Shown here: positions 9,294-17,325 of the stretch, in pieces | Layout: each line of letters opens with the position of its first letter | Position numbering within the stretch: position 1 is the first letter of the stretch | NCBI GenBank assembly: GCA_003167495.1 | Contig: PMSX01000155.1 | Location: 1 to 55,991 of the forward strand | Length of the DNA: 55,991 bases | From: Bryobacterales bacterium | GTDB lineage: Bacteria; Acidobacteriota; Terriglobia; Bryobacterales; Bryobacteraceae | Direction: 5' to 3' | Notes under the pieces: generated by a model | Database searches by the model: none | Told to the model about the DNA's origin: nothing | The model's input: only the letters and a program-made list of their open reading frames with translations | Position numbers and translations under genes: made by a program

Positions 9294-11351
9294 TCAGTTT
9301 CGGCGGAATAAGGCTCTTGATGGTACATTACGGCTGATCGACGAGTGAATTTGTAAGTTCTTGGTGCTGAACGCCGCGACAATCAGCCCGTCTCCGGAGA
9401 ATGACTCGGACACTGAGTGTTCATCAATAATGCAGGCCCCATGAGTCCGCAGCCAATTAAGACATCGCTGGTGAGTTAGCGGATCACCGCTGATGGAATG
9501 GTGGTGCGTTGACAAAAACAGCCAGTCTAGTTTGCCTCGATCTATCGTCTCCACGGAACCATCGAGCATTGAAAGCTCCGCACCTTGAATATCGGCGTGA
9601 AGCAAGTTTATCCGCTCGATGCCTAAGTCCCGTACCAAACCATCGACGCTTATTGTTCTGCTTCGCCGTAACAATCCATCGGATTCGCAATGAAAATCGC
9701 TAGATCCATTGTGCACTCCGACAGCAGCTTCAAGATATTCAGCAGAATATCCGTTGAGTTCGAAGTTTCTGCGCCCCACGAGAAGGTTGCCTGGGTCCGG
9801 TTCAACGAGAATGTTCCGCGCTTGGCGGAATATCGACCTAAACCACAAGGAATAATAGCCCCAAAACGCGCCGAGTTCGATCATTACAGGATTAGTCTCG
9901 TTCGTAGTCATGAGCGGTAGCGTGGTATGGAATAAGAGCTCTTCTTGCGGTTCATGGTGTCCTCGCAGCCGTCGAATGACCTCACTCATCCACTCTCCGT
10001 GATACCCTCCCGCCACCACACGCAACCCATTATGCATAAGCTGAAACGGGATGCTTCCACTGCTAAAAACTCCGCCGGCTCCCGCCACTTTTGGGATCTG
10101 ATCCGTATCTCTGCAGGACGCGGTCATCTCCACTCGCTGCCACACGGAGATTTGTCGCATAGGAAGCGCGTCGGTTAATAGCGGATTCTCTTCTGGCCTG
10201 GAAAGCTGCAAGGGTGGAGTGCACTTGTCTTGATCAATTGCAGGTCTTGAAATTGAGCGTTTTGGGTTTGAATCCGGTCGAGGCTGAGACTGATCGGCGG
10301 CAAGCAGCAGGTGCTCAGCAAGCGTCGGCTTACGGTAGACACTTGCCGCCACGAGGGCCTGCAACCTCTGTGTAGCCGGATCCTCGGTGTCTCGAAAGTA
10401 GATGGCATCTCCCCAAATCAAGTAGTCCGGCGTGTTGCGACCCGATGGAGTCCGGTAGCTATAGCGGCCGGGCAAGAGGAGATCAATTAGTGTAAAGCCG
10501 CGTACTGTCAAATGCTGCTGCACATCGACAAATAACGGTTGGTTCAGGTAGATCGGACTGAACAAAACCTCCGTATGTATCACGGCTGTCCGAGAAAGCG
10601 TTTGCTCCGCACCCTTCAGAACCATAAGCTCTGACCCCTGAACATCGAGCTTGAGAAAGTCAACTCTCCCGTCCGGCAACACATCGTCAAGTCGGTGGGT
10701 CTTAACCTGTTCAGTGCGTACTGTGTGTAGCTCGCTCAAATGAACAAAGCGCGCGTTGTGGGCTACGTTCAAAGGGAAGAGTGATGACGTTGCATCGTCG
10801 TCATTGACGTACAGAGTGTGGTACTCGCCATCGCCTATTGCATACGGCAACAACGTCAAGCCCGGCGACGCTTCGGCTTCAGCCCGTTCGCGCAGCCTTT
10901 CGGAAAGGGGGTCAAAACCAATAATGTCAAGATCACAAACTTTAGACAGCGGATCATAAGGATGCGACCCAGGACCGAGGGATTGCGCCCCTACGTCCAC
11001 AACGCGCAAACGCCGATCAAGAAAAGCGAGCGCCTGGCTAATCTCCGGTGAGCAATCCATCGCCGCCACGGTTTCGCGGCGCGCGGCGTATTCTCGGCTA
11101 TCAAGAATGCCCCTCAGTATCAGTGTCGGATCACCACTACTAAGCAGAGCTTCTACGTGGTGTGCCAGCCCGGATGGATCGGCGGCACGGCCCAGGCAAG
11201 TTTGATAAAGAGCCTCAACAAACTCCACTGGAGGCATTACAAAACGGTGTGGGCTGCTAATTTCCGGTGCTCCTTCTTGAGTCCATGTTCTAAGTTCACT
11301 GGCAAATGCGAGATCTGCTACGAGCCTTGAATGCCGAAATGGCCGAGTCAT
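9294..11351 (-). CDS. DUF4214 protein with two FkbM-type methyltransferase domains
   Basis: 685 residues from ATG 11351 (a TTG at 11366 is also possible). Order: DUF4214-like segment (about 35-95; FVEALYQTCLGRAADPSGL, a motif linked to glycosylation and S-layer proteins), FkbM domain 1 (about 110-310; VVDVGAQ SAM-binding turn, FLKLDVQGSELMVLKG), a low-complexity linker (about 330-400), and FkbM domain 2 (about 440-640; MIELGAFWGYYS, LLHADIQGAELSML). FkbM enzymes O-methylate sugars or polyketides using S-adenosylmethionine; both copies keep the D(V/I)QG(S/A)E motif. It overlaps the upstream sulfotransferase by 56 bp, so the two are probably co-translated and may decorate the same glycan. Substrate unknown. 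Confidence 0.85.
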   Translation of the reverse strand: MTRPFRHSRLVADLAFASELRTWTQEGAPEISSPHRFVMPPVEFVEALYQTCLGRAADPSGLAHHVEALLSSGDPTLILRGILDSREYAARRETVAAMDCSPEISQALAFLDRRLRVVDVGAQSLGPGSHPYDPLSKVCDLDIIGFDPLSERLRERAEAEASPGLTLLPYAIGDGEYHTLYVNDDDATSSLFPLNVAHNARFVHLSELHTVRTEQVKTHRLDDVLPDGRVDFLKLDVQGSELMVLKGAEQTLSRTAVIHTEVLFSPIYLNQPLFVDVQQHLTVRGFTLIDLLLPGRYSYRTPSGRNTPDYLIWGDAIYFRDTEDPATQRLQALVAASVYRKPTLAEHLLLAADQSQPRPDSNPKRSISRPAIDQDKCTPPLQLSRPEENPLLTDALPMRQISVWQRVEMTASCRDTDQIPKVAGAGGVFSSGSIPFQLMHNGLRVVAGGYHGEWMSEVIRRLRGHHEPQEELLFHTTLPLMTTNETNPVMIELGAFWGYYSLWFRSIFRQARNILVEPDPGNLLVGRRNFELNGYSAEYLEAAVGVHNGSSDFHCESDGLLRRSRTISVDGLVRDLGIERINLLHADIQGAELSMLDGSVETIDRGKLDWLFLSTHHHSISGDPLTHQRCLNWLRTHGACIIDEHSVSESFSGDGLIVAAFSTKNLQIHSSISRNVPSRALFRRN

Positions 11352-12084
11352 AAAGACGCTGATCAACTTCGGTTAACGCCCGAATGCGACTCAGCGTAGC
11401 ATCGTCTAAATCGTCCACAGACATGGGCTCAGGGTTTACATTATCGCGTGACAACATTTGTACAGCAGGGCAGTCGAGCTTGCGACTTATCTCAACGAGA
11501 GTTTTGTCGAACTCTTCCAAAAAACCGACCAAGTGAAATGTGGATAATCGCGCCTCCGCACTCGCGAGGAGAGCAGACGCATCCCGGAATGTGTCCGGAA
11601 ATTGTAATCGTTCCTGCAATTTGAACCTGGCGCGTTCTTCAGCAGAGAGCCCCTGACCTTCTTGCGTTGGGTTGCACGGAGATTTTGCGAGATAATTGGC
11701 CTGGTAGTTCTCAACCATGTGCCGCGTTTTCGGATGGACGCAAAACTCCCCCAGGGTCAAACTTTGGGCATAGACATGAGACGGGTGTTCTGGATGACGT
11801 TTAACGTGGCAATAGTGCGAAACTGTGCGCGCCACGGGATCACGCAGGAGAGTAAATATTGTGAGAGGCCGATCGAGGTAAAGCTGCAAGTGCGACAGAA
11901 AATGGCCCCTAAACACTCGCCACTGGTCGAGGGCAGATCGCTCAACGGTGATCAGTTGATCCCATAATCCCCATGGACAGATTTGGCTTGTGGGAAACGT
12001 TTGGTCTAGAAACGAATAAACCGTTGTGCCCCCAGTTTTGGGAATATGAAAAAAATAAACAGAATCTACGGCATGATCCAACAC
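11296..12084 (-). CDS. Sulfotransferase family protein (2-O-sulfotransferase-like)
   Basis: 262 residues, GTG start at 12084 directly ahead of the fold. HIPKTGGTT (residues about 13-21) is the 5'-phosphosulfate-binding loop for PAPS, and FTLLRDPVARTVSHY (about 77-91) is the 3'-phosphate-binding motif. Both are diagnostic for the heparan-sulfate 2-O-sulfotransferase-like group that sulfates sugar hydroxyls. No membrane anchor is visible. Its 3' end overlaps the FkbM-FkbM gene, pointing to joint sulfation and methylation of an exopolysaccharide or glycoprotein; this is inference. No PAPS synthesis genes are nearby. Confidence 0.85.
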   Translation of the reverse strand: MLDHAVDSVYFFHIPKTGGTTVYSFLDQTFPTSQICPWGLWDQLITVERSALDQWRVFRGHFLSHLQLYLDRPLTIFTLLRDPVARTVSHYCHVKRHPEHPSHVYAQSLTLGEFCVHPKTRHMVENYQANYLAKSPCNPTQEGQGLSAEERARFKLQERLQFPDTFRDASALLASAEARLSTFHLVGFLEEFDKTLVEISRKLDCPAVQMLSRDNVNPEPMSVDDLDDATLSRIRALTEVDQRLYDSAISAFKARSRSRICQ

Positions 12085-12517
12085 TTCAAAACAATCGAAT
12101 CACCGGATTTTCCGGGCGACTGACACCCCGCAATTTCACCGGTCCATGATATTTCGAAGATGTCGGGAATCGACTGCAGGAGCCACAAGCTGCGGCTGGA
12201 GGATATGGACGCAACGGGCGATAACCGTTGACAAGCCGTTAGGCCCAGCGGATATTCCATCAACCGTGGGAAGGATGGAGACGAACACAATCGGATTGCG
12301 GGTAAACCAACGTTCGGGGCTGGCGGGCTGACATACAGCTTTGTGCTCACGCCGCCGGTATTCGCGACCCAAGATGGCTATCCGCTCTGTGTGAGCAAAA
12401 GACGGATGATCTCAAGCCGCTACGGCTACTATATGATGGTTACAGTTGGCAGCTGCCCTCTGTCGGGCTAATCGATTTGCCAATCGAAGACGATAGTTCT
12501 CCAAGTTGAGAAAAACG
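12085..12517. other. 433-bp stretch without a convincing gene
   Basis: Open frames exist on both strands (for example 12136-12372 minus, which would lie directly upstream of the sulfotransferase), but none has a good start, recognisable motif or consistent codon use. The plus-strand stretch from about 12290 to 12390 has an ASP-rich, beta-like reading (GLTYSFVLTPPVFATQDGYP) without a start, so it may be a worn gene fragment. Confidence 0.4.
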
Positions 12518-13105
12518 ATGCGCCCTGTAGCGTTGTTCTTATTCTTAGTAGCGATGGGCCAGGCTGCGACAAGAAACGTCACAGTACTGGTGAATTTCAA
12601 TAAACCCCACTCAGACGTTTCAGTGGCGGCCCTGCGGCAAGAATTGCGGGCATTGCTGGAACCCTCGGGGATCGCGGTAGACGTGATGCTCAAGAGCGAG
12701 ATGCCCGTCTCGCCCCAATTTTCTGAGTTAGTGGTATTTGAAATGAAAGGCACCTGTTCGATGAACGTGGCGCCCGTCCTTATGAGCCGAGCTTCGGATG
12801 AACGCGAGCCGTTGGGTTTAGCGTATGCGAGTAACGGCGAGATCCTGCATTTTGGCGAGGTCGAGTGTGACCGCGTGCGGCGCTGTCTGCAGCGCGTCAC
12901 GCGGGGCGGGCATCCGGAGCAGCATCAGGCGCAGTATGGCGCGGCGCTTGGGATTGTCGTGGCGCACGAGATGTATCACATGATGGCTGGCGCAAAAGAG
13001 CATACAAGGAATGGGTTGACGAAGGAGAGCCTGTCGGCGCGTGAGTTGCTCGATGGCGAATTGTCGATTCCCAGAACGGTCCGCGCGGCCTTGCGGCGGG
13101 AATGA
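12518..13105 (+). CDS. Secreted zincin-like metallopeptidase candidate
   Basis: 195 residues from ATG 12518 (TTG 12506 possible). A signal peptide (about 1-17, ending GQAA) is followed by an alpha/beta segment and then VVAHEMYHMMAGAKEHTRNGL. The HEMYH (150-154) fits HExxH, and His162 eight residues later could be the third zinc ligand, as in small acidobacterial secreted proteins with HELGHLLLG...H...GLM. Some hallmark residues differ (MYH rather than LGH, GLTK rather than GLMR), so activity is uncertain. No neighbour suggests a substrate. Confidence 0.7.
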   Translation: MRPVALFLFLVAMGQAATRNVTVLVNFNKPHSDVSVAALRQELRALLEPSGIAVDVMLKSEMPVSPQFSELVVFEMKGTCSMNVAPVLMSRASDEREPLGLAYASNGEILHFGEVECDRVRRCLQRVTRGGHPEQHQAQYGAALGIVVAHEMYHMMAGAKEHTRNGLTKESLSARELLDGELSIPRTVRAALRRE

Positions 13106-13154
13106 GTCCTGTCCACGAACTTGTCTGATCATTCCCCCGGAGATGGTCAGCTCC

Positions 13155-13293
13155 TGACCTCTGACTTTCGGCGAAGAGGCGGGCAGCAACGCAAAAATGG
13201 GGACCGCCACAGCGCCCGGAATCAGTCTGCTTTGCATTGCTCACCCCCCTGTTGCGCCATCGCCGAAAGTCACAGCTTGTTCAATCCGGCACC
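13155..13293. repeat. Dispersed palindromic repeat, copy A
   Basis: Two blocks match copy B at 22451-22589: 13193-13227 (TGGGGAC-GCCACAGCGCCCG-AATCAGTC) and 13258-13293 (CATCGCC-AA-GTCACAGC-T-TTCAATCC-GCACC). Left-hand bases 13161-13207 match the reverse complement of 22520-22568, so the unit is partly palindromic. It sits between two same-strand genes. No transposase; perhaps a miniature element remnant. Confidence 0.6.
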
Positions 13294-13349
13294 GCCAGAG
13301 GCAAAGCTCTGTAGCGACTTTGCCGACCGTTTCGATAAGATACAAGAAA

Positions 13350-14228
13350 GTGCATCGGTATCTACTTCACAATGGTGACATCCGGGACACCCGTGATGCC
13401 GTCCTATCCCCCGGCCAAACTGGCTTTATGAATGGTTGGGGGGTGTTCAGCACGCTACGGGTTTCCGACGGGGTGCTTTTCGCCTATCCACGCCACTACG
13501 CCCGCATGCAGCGCGACGCCGCGTTGATCCGCGTACCCTTTACCATCAGCCCCGAAGCCTTGCACAAGTCGCTGATCTCTTTAATCGATGCGAATCACGC
13601 CTTGAATGCCACTCTGCGCGTTGCGATCGTACGCAATAAAGGGGGCCTGTTTGAAGCGCCGCAAATTGCCTCTGAAAGCGATCTGATAGCCTTTACGGCC
13701 GATCTCACCAATTGGAGCGCTGGCGTTCATCTGAATTTTGTCCCTAACGGACGGCACGGCGCCAGCCCATTTTCCGGTTTGAAGGTGACGTCCTGGGCGC
13801 AAAACCTGACGTGGTATGAAAAAGCGCATCAGGATGGCTACGACGAAGTTCTGCTCCTGAATGAGCATGGCGATGTTTCCGAATGCACGTCGGCCAACGT
13901 GTTCATCTTCCGCGGCAACGAGGTATTGACACCCCCCTTGGCCACATCCGGCTGTCTGCCAGGCGTCACGCGCGCTATCCTGCTCCAGGAAATTCACTTG
14001 CCGGATTGGAATATTCGCGAACAAACTATCACCCCGGCCGACTTGGAAGCCGCCGATGGTGCGTTCATTTCTTCCACGACGCGCGATCTTCTGCCCGTGC
14101 TGACTGTTGACAAGCGGCCGCTCAAGCAGGCCTCGGACGCGCTGAATCGCTTTCTCGACGCCTTTCGTGGCTACCGCTCCGCCTACGTTCTAGAACATTC
14201 TCGCCGGAAAGAGATGTTTGCCCTATGA
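13350..14228 (+). CDS. Class IV aminotransferase (branched-chain aminotransferase / aminodeoxychorismate lyase-like)
   Basis: 292 residues from GTG 13350 (HRYLLHNGDIRDTRDAVLSPGQTGFMNGWGVF is the family's usual opening; cut here only by motif). PLP-dependent fold type IV: Lys145 in GLKVTSW is the expected Schiff-base lysine, Glu178 in VSECTSANVFIF the PLP-ring contact, and GCLPGVTR (201-208) the phosphate-binding loop. It could be an aminotransferase such as IlvE or a 4-amino-4-deoxychorismate lyase (PabC); the sequence does not decide. Its stop overlaps the start of the zinc-ribbon gene (ATGA). Confidence 0.88.
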   Translation: MHRYLLHNGDIRDTRDAVLSPGQTGFMNGWGVFSTLRVSDGVLFAYPRHYARMQRDAALIRVPFTISPEALHKSLISLIDANHALNATLRVAIVRNKGGLFEAPQIASESDLIAFTADLTNWSAGVHLNFVPNGRHGASPFSGLKVTSWAQNLTWYEKAHQDGYDEVLLLNEHGDVSECTSANVFIFRGNEVLTPPLATSGCLPGVTRAILLQEIHLPDWNIREQTITPADLEAADGAFISSTTRDLLPVLTVDKRPLKQASDALNRFLDAFRGYRSAYVLEHSRRKEMFAL

Positions 14229-14665
14229 ACGAAATCGAATCTGCGCTAAGTTGCCCCAAGTGCGGCAGCGCCACTGTGCGCCGTTCCCGCCGCGCCAATG
14301 CCGGCGAAATGATGCGCATGACGATTGGCATTTATCCATTCCGCTGCATTAGCTGCCGTGACCGGTTCTGGGCTAACGTTTGGCTTTTCAGAAGTTGGAG
14401 ATGGGCGAAGTGTCCGCGCTGCCTCAACCTCAATCTGACGGATTGGCCCAAACGCCACTATCGCACCAGCATGTGGACGCAGATTCGAACTACATTGGGC
14501 GGACAAAAACACCGCTGCGCACGATGCCGTTACAATTTCATCAGTTTTCTTTCGCGCTTTCCCGACTATCAAGGCGCGGCTGCCGATTCAGAAGACCTGG
14601 ATTTCGATGATGAAAGAGTGGTGAACAAGTTTGTGCCCCATACCAGCGAACCACCTGATTCCTAA
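14225..14665 (+). CDS. Zinc-ribbon protein of unknown function
   Basis: 146 residues. Four CxxC pairs, Cys10/13, 41/44, 63/66 and 98/101, form two zinc ribbons: the first around FRCISCRDRFWAN, the second around AKCPRCLNLNLTDW and HRCARCRYNF. An acidic C-terminal tail (SEDLDFDDE) follows. No membrane segment is visible. The ATGA overlap with the aminotransferase suggests translational coupling, which is puzzling as the two have no evident shared pathway. Such ribbon proteins may bind nucleic acid or act as partner subunits; function is not assignable. Confidence 0.75.
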   Translation: MNEIESALSCPKCGSATVRRSRRANAGEMMRMTIGIYPFRCISCRDRFWANVWLFRSWRWAKCPRCLNLNLTDWPKRHYRTSMWTQIRTTLGGQKHRCARCRYNFISFLSRFPDYQGAAADSEDLDFDDERVVNKFVPHTSEPPDS

Positions 14666-14698
14666 TTCGGCACTGCCTCGCTTTTTCAACAATCGCCC

Positions 14699-14732
14699 CT
14701 AGCCGAGCCGCGACTGTGAAGGAGTCGGCAAC
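14699..14732. repeat. Short dispersed intergenic repeat, type I copy 2
   Basis: Same pattern as 3734-3765 (CTAGC, GAGCCGCGAC, GGAG, CAAC) in the gap between the convergent zinc-ribbon and GAF genes. Confidence 0.5.
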
Positions 14733-14783
14733 GCCGCCCTCGCTTTGAGGTACTTCTCACTTTCATTGGATGGGCGCGTTTCG

Positions 14784-15335
14784 CTAGGCCACGCCGGCGG
14801 GCCTAGGGTGCTTCTGCCTCGATAACACCAGCAAACACCCAATCTGTTCGCCTAAAGTACTCAACATTTCCATATCGGCGCCCGTATGAATCCGCGTCTC
14901 CCGGTGTTGTACGTTAATAACGCCAACCACCTTGTTCTGGGAGATGATAGGCACCGACAGAAACGCTTCGAATTTATCCTGGGGCAGGTCTTTAAAGTAC
15001 TTAAACCGCGGATCGCTATAGGCCTCGCGCGAAATAGCCAATAGCCGCCGTTCCCGCGCCACCCACCCGGTCAAGCCCTCGCTAAGTCGCAGCCGCACGT
15101 TGCCAATGGTCTTCCGGTTTTGATCGCTCGAGGCAAACAACACCAATTCGTCGTCTTCCACCAGGTAGATCAGACAGGAATCGCAAGTCAGAAAATCCTT
15201 AACCAAGCTGACAATCTCCTGCAAGACACCATCCAATTCCAGATCCCGCGTCATCAATCGGCTCACACGCTGAAAAAGGCGCAGCTGCTGCTCGGCTCGC
15301 TCTAAACGAACTTCCAATTCTTTTGTCTTGGACAC
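14784..15335 (-). CDS. GAF-domain protein
   Basis: 183 residues with a GTG start. A short coiled coil (about 1-30, TKELEVRLERAEQQLRLF) leads into one GAF domain (about 30-170): FLTCDSCLIYLVEDDELVLFAS, LTGWVARERRLLAIS, FLSVPIISQNKVVGVINVQHRE. These are the signature strands of ligand-sensing GAF domains of the phosphotransferase-linked type. No kinase or output domain is attached. A GATAAT (15349-15344 on the minus strand) lies 8 bases before the GTG and there is no Shine-Dalgarno, so the transcript may be leaderless. It is divergent from the bactofilin gene. Confidence 0.85.
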   Translation of the reverse strand: MSKTKELEVRLERAEQQLRLFQRVSRLMTRDLELDGVLQEIVSLVKDFLTCDSCLIYLVEDDELVLFASSDQNRKTIGNVRLRLSEGLTGWVARERRLLAISREAYSDPRFKYFKDLPQDKFEAFLSVPIISQNKVVGVINVQHRETRIHTGADMEMLSTLGEQIGCLLVLSRQKHPRPAGVA

Positions 15336-15482
15336 CTTGCGCTATTATCCCAAAGAAGTCCCATTTTGGGTTTTCTAAACTCGAAATATCAAGAGGAATC
15401 TGTCCAACCGCCACTATATTACTTGTTAGGCTTACCGGGAGTAGTACCATAAATGGAGCATTCTTAAGGAGAACACCTTTGC

Positions 15483-16052
15483 ATGTGGAGTAAACGAAAA
15501 GAAGACGAACTGCCACAGCGGCCAGAAAAACCGGCAATCCCGCCGGTGCCCGCGGTGGAACCACAGAGGAAAGAAACAACCATGTCATCGCCAAGTAGAA
15601 CATTCGAACCTGAGCCCTTGACGCCTTCTCGTAGCAGCGGATCGGCCGCTCTCGGCAAGAACGTTACGGTCAAGGGGCAGATTTTCGCTCGCGAAGATCT
15701 GACAATTGACGGTGAGGTCGAAGGTACCGTGGAATGCCACGAGCACCGGCTCACCATTGGACCCAACGCTCGTGTACAGGCTGGGTTAAAGGCTCGTGAA
15801 ATTATTATTCAGGGGTCAATACAAGGTAATGTCGATGCTACTGACAAGATCGACATCAAAAAAGAGGCGAAGCTTGTCGGAGATATCAAGACAAGCCGCA
15901 TCGTCATTGAGGACGGCGCTTATTTCAAGGGCAGTATTGACATTTCGAAGCCCCAAGCCAGGGCGCAGGCCCAACAAGGGGGCGCAACCGCTTCTGCCAC
16001 GCAGCCGGCAGCGGCTGCCGCTACCAGCCAAGCTGGCACCCCAAGCCGTTAA
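15483..16052 (+). CDS. Bactofilin (polymer-forming cytoskeletal protein)
   Basis: 189 residues. A proline-rich disordered N-terminus (1-55) and an Ala/Gln-rich C-terminus (160-189) flank the bactofilin beta-helix (about 56-160), recognised by GKNVTVKGQIFAREDLTIDG, VEGTVEC, LTIGPNARVQAGL and GDIKTSRIVIEDGAYFKGSI. Bactofilins self-assemble without nucleotides into filaments on the inner membrane and help position cell-wall or polar proteins. AAGGAG ten bases before the ATG supports the start. The methyltransferase-like gene follows 98 bp downstream, on the same strand. Confidence 0.93.
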   Translation: MWSKRKEDELPQRPEKPAIPPVPAVEPQRKETTMSSPSRTFEPEPLTPSRSSGSAALGKNVTVKGQIFAREDLTIDGEVEGTVECHEHRLTIGPNARVQAGLKAREIIIQGSIQGNVDATDKIDIKKEAKLVGDIKTSRIVIEDGAYFKGSIDISKPQARAQAQQGGATASATQPAAAAATSQAGTPSR

Positions 16053-16150
16053 AGCCGTTAGGCCGTTTTTGACGAAGGAGAGGCCACAAGTGTGGCTGAT
16101 CAGTCTCCAGGCTGCGTGCCGGTCTCTCCTGACGCTTTCATGCCCCTTTT

Positions 16151-16789
16151 ATGAAATTCGCCGTTCCGAAAGGAGCATTCGCTAGATCTGCGTCTTCAGA
16201 TCGCTCCCCTACGATTGCCCGTCACAGCGGTGGGTTTGAGCAGTTTCAGACTCTTCTCAAGGGCGCTGAGCCCTTGTCCCTTCTGGATTTGTCCGCCGCC
16301 AGCCAAGCCAACATCACCTTTGTCACCGAAGCGGGCCACCGCATTTCTTCCGACGATATCGTCGGCGCCATGATCGACTCGTTCGGTGATAACTTCAGCG
16401 AAAACCAGAAAACCGAGGCCAAAGCCAAGCGCTTTCTGGAACAAACACTGACTTTCCCCGCTGAATCCTTTGACGGGGTGCTTGTCTGGGATGCTTTTCA
16501 GTTTCTCGCCCCGCCGCTGATCAATCAAATTGTCGAGAAATTGCTGCGCGCCATGCGCCCCGGCGGCTTGATTCTGGCATTCTTCAACGCCAACGAGAAG
16601 ATCAAAGAAATCCCGCTCTACAGCTACCGCGTCAAGGACGCCAAAACATTGCTCCAGGTGCCGCGCGGCACTCCGCAGCACGTCCAAAATTCCAATAACC
16701 GAACCATTGAAAGACTGTTCGAATCAGCGGCCTCCGTCAAATTCTTCCTCACGCGCGACAACCTCCGCGAAGTCCTCGTCCGCCGCTGA
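16151..16789 (+). CDS. Class I methyltransferase-like protein
   Basis: 212 residues. The core follows a Rossmann-type order: PLSLLDLSAASQANITFVTEAGHR where the SAM-binding GxGxG loop should be (here changed), FDGVLVWDAFQFLAPPLINQIVEKLLRAMRPGGLILAFF matching motifs IV-V, and a variable C-terminus. The glycine-rich loop is poorly kept, so SAM binding is doubtful. Translation start is uncertain, since no clear ribosome site precedes ATG 16151. It is downstream of the bactofilin gene with a hairpin-prone gap (GGAGAGGCCACA...) between them. Function unknown. Confidence 0.75.
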   Translation: MKFAVPKGAFARSASSDRSPTIARHSGGFEQFQTLLKGAEPLSLLDLSAASQANITFVTEAGHRISSDDIVGAMIDSFGDNFSENQKTEAKAKRFLEQTLTFPAESFDGVLVWDAFQFLAPPLINQIVEKLLRAMRPGGLILAFFNANEKIKEIPLYSYRVKDAKTLLQVPRGTPQHVQNSNNRTIERLFESAASVKFFLTRDNLREVLVRR

Positions 16790-17325
16790 AGCATTTCCGG
16801 CCCCGCTTAGGTCCTCTTCGCGCGCGGCTTCCAACTTAATTTGCCGAAGCAAACCAGCTTCGCCTTATCGGCGATAACTTTTCGGCTCGCGTTTAAAATA
16901 GCACGAGCCGTTCTTTACTCTGACTTACAGGGTCGCGCTTACTGATGGCGCGCAGAGTCTGTTGATCGAGAAAATGCACAGTATGCCAAAGCCGATTGAT
17001 CTTCTTCAAACATATATTAGTCGTTGATTAGTTTGGTAAGAGAAAGAGAAAGTAAAGCGATGAGACATCGGTCTACTAAGTCTCCTTTTATATCGGCCTA
17101 TGTAACCTTATGTCGGTCTGTGTAACCTATGTCACACATCTCCCACAAGAGATTCGGTTCGACCTACGCCAAAATCCAAAAAATGCAGCTTTCCGGCAAA
17201 AATTGCGATATCGGGGCTGTACAAATGACATAACTAGCCTTATACTTTCTCAATAGACCGAGTGGGTCCACGACGGAAGCGCTACTTCTAGCGAAGACTC
17301 CGAAACCAAAAGGGGAGAGATAGAG
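16790..17325 (+). promoter_or_regulatory. 536-bp leader of the second S53 gene, with direct repeats
   Basis: No gene seen. Three similar 19-bp words lie at 17065-17083 (ACATCGGTCTACTAAGTCT), 17090-17108 (ATATCGGCCTATGTAACCT) and 17110-17128 (ATGTCGGTCTGTGTAACCT), the last two exactly 20 bp apart. A promoter-like TGTACA (17218-17223), 17-bp spacer, TATACT (17241-17246) follows about 80 bp before the start; GGGGAGAG is the ribosome site. The arrangement suggests an activator array upstream of a promoter. Confidence 0.5.

Noticed and set aside
9133..9348. Plus-strand frame after the GGDEF protein
   Set aside because: It runs over the 3' end of the FkbM gene, with basic, low-quality sequence and no ribosome site.
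12136..12372. Minus-strand frame directly upstream of the sulfotransferase
   Set aside because: No recognisable motif, poor start and many Cys/Pro/Arg residues of the kind seen in shadow frames.
16845..16862. CGAAGC...GCTTCG hairpin as terminator
   Set aside because: Short 6-bp stem, no U-tract.
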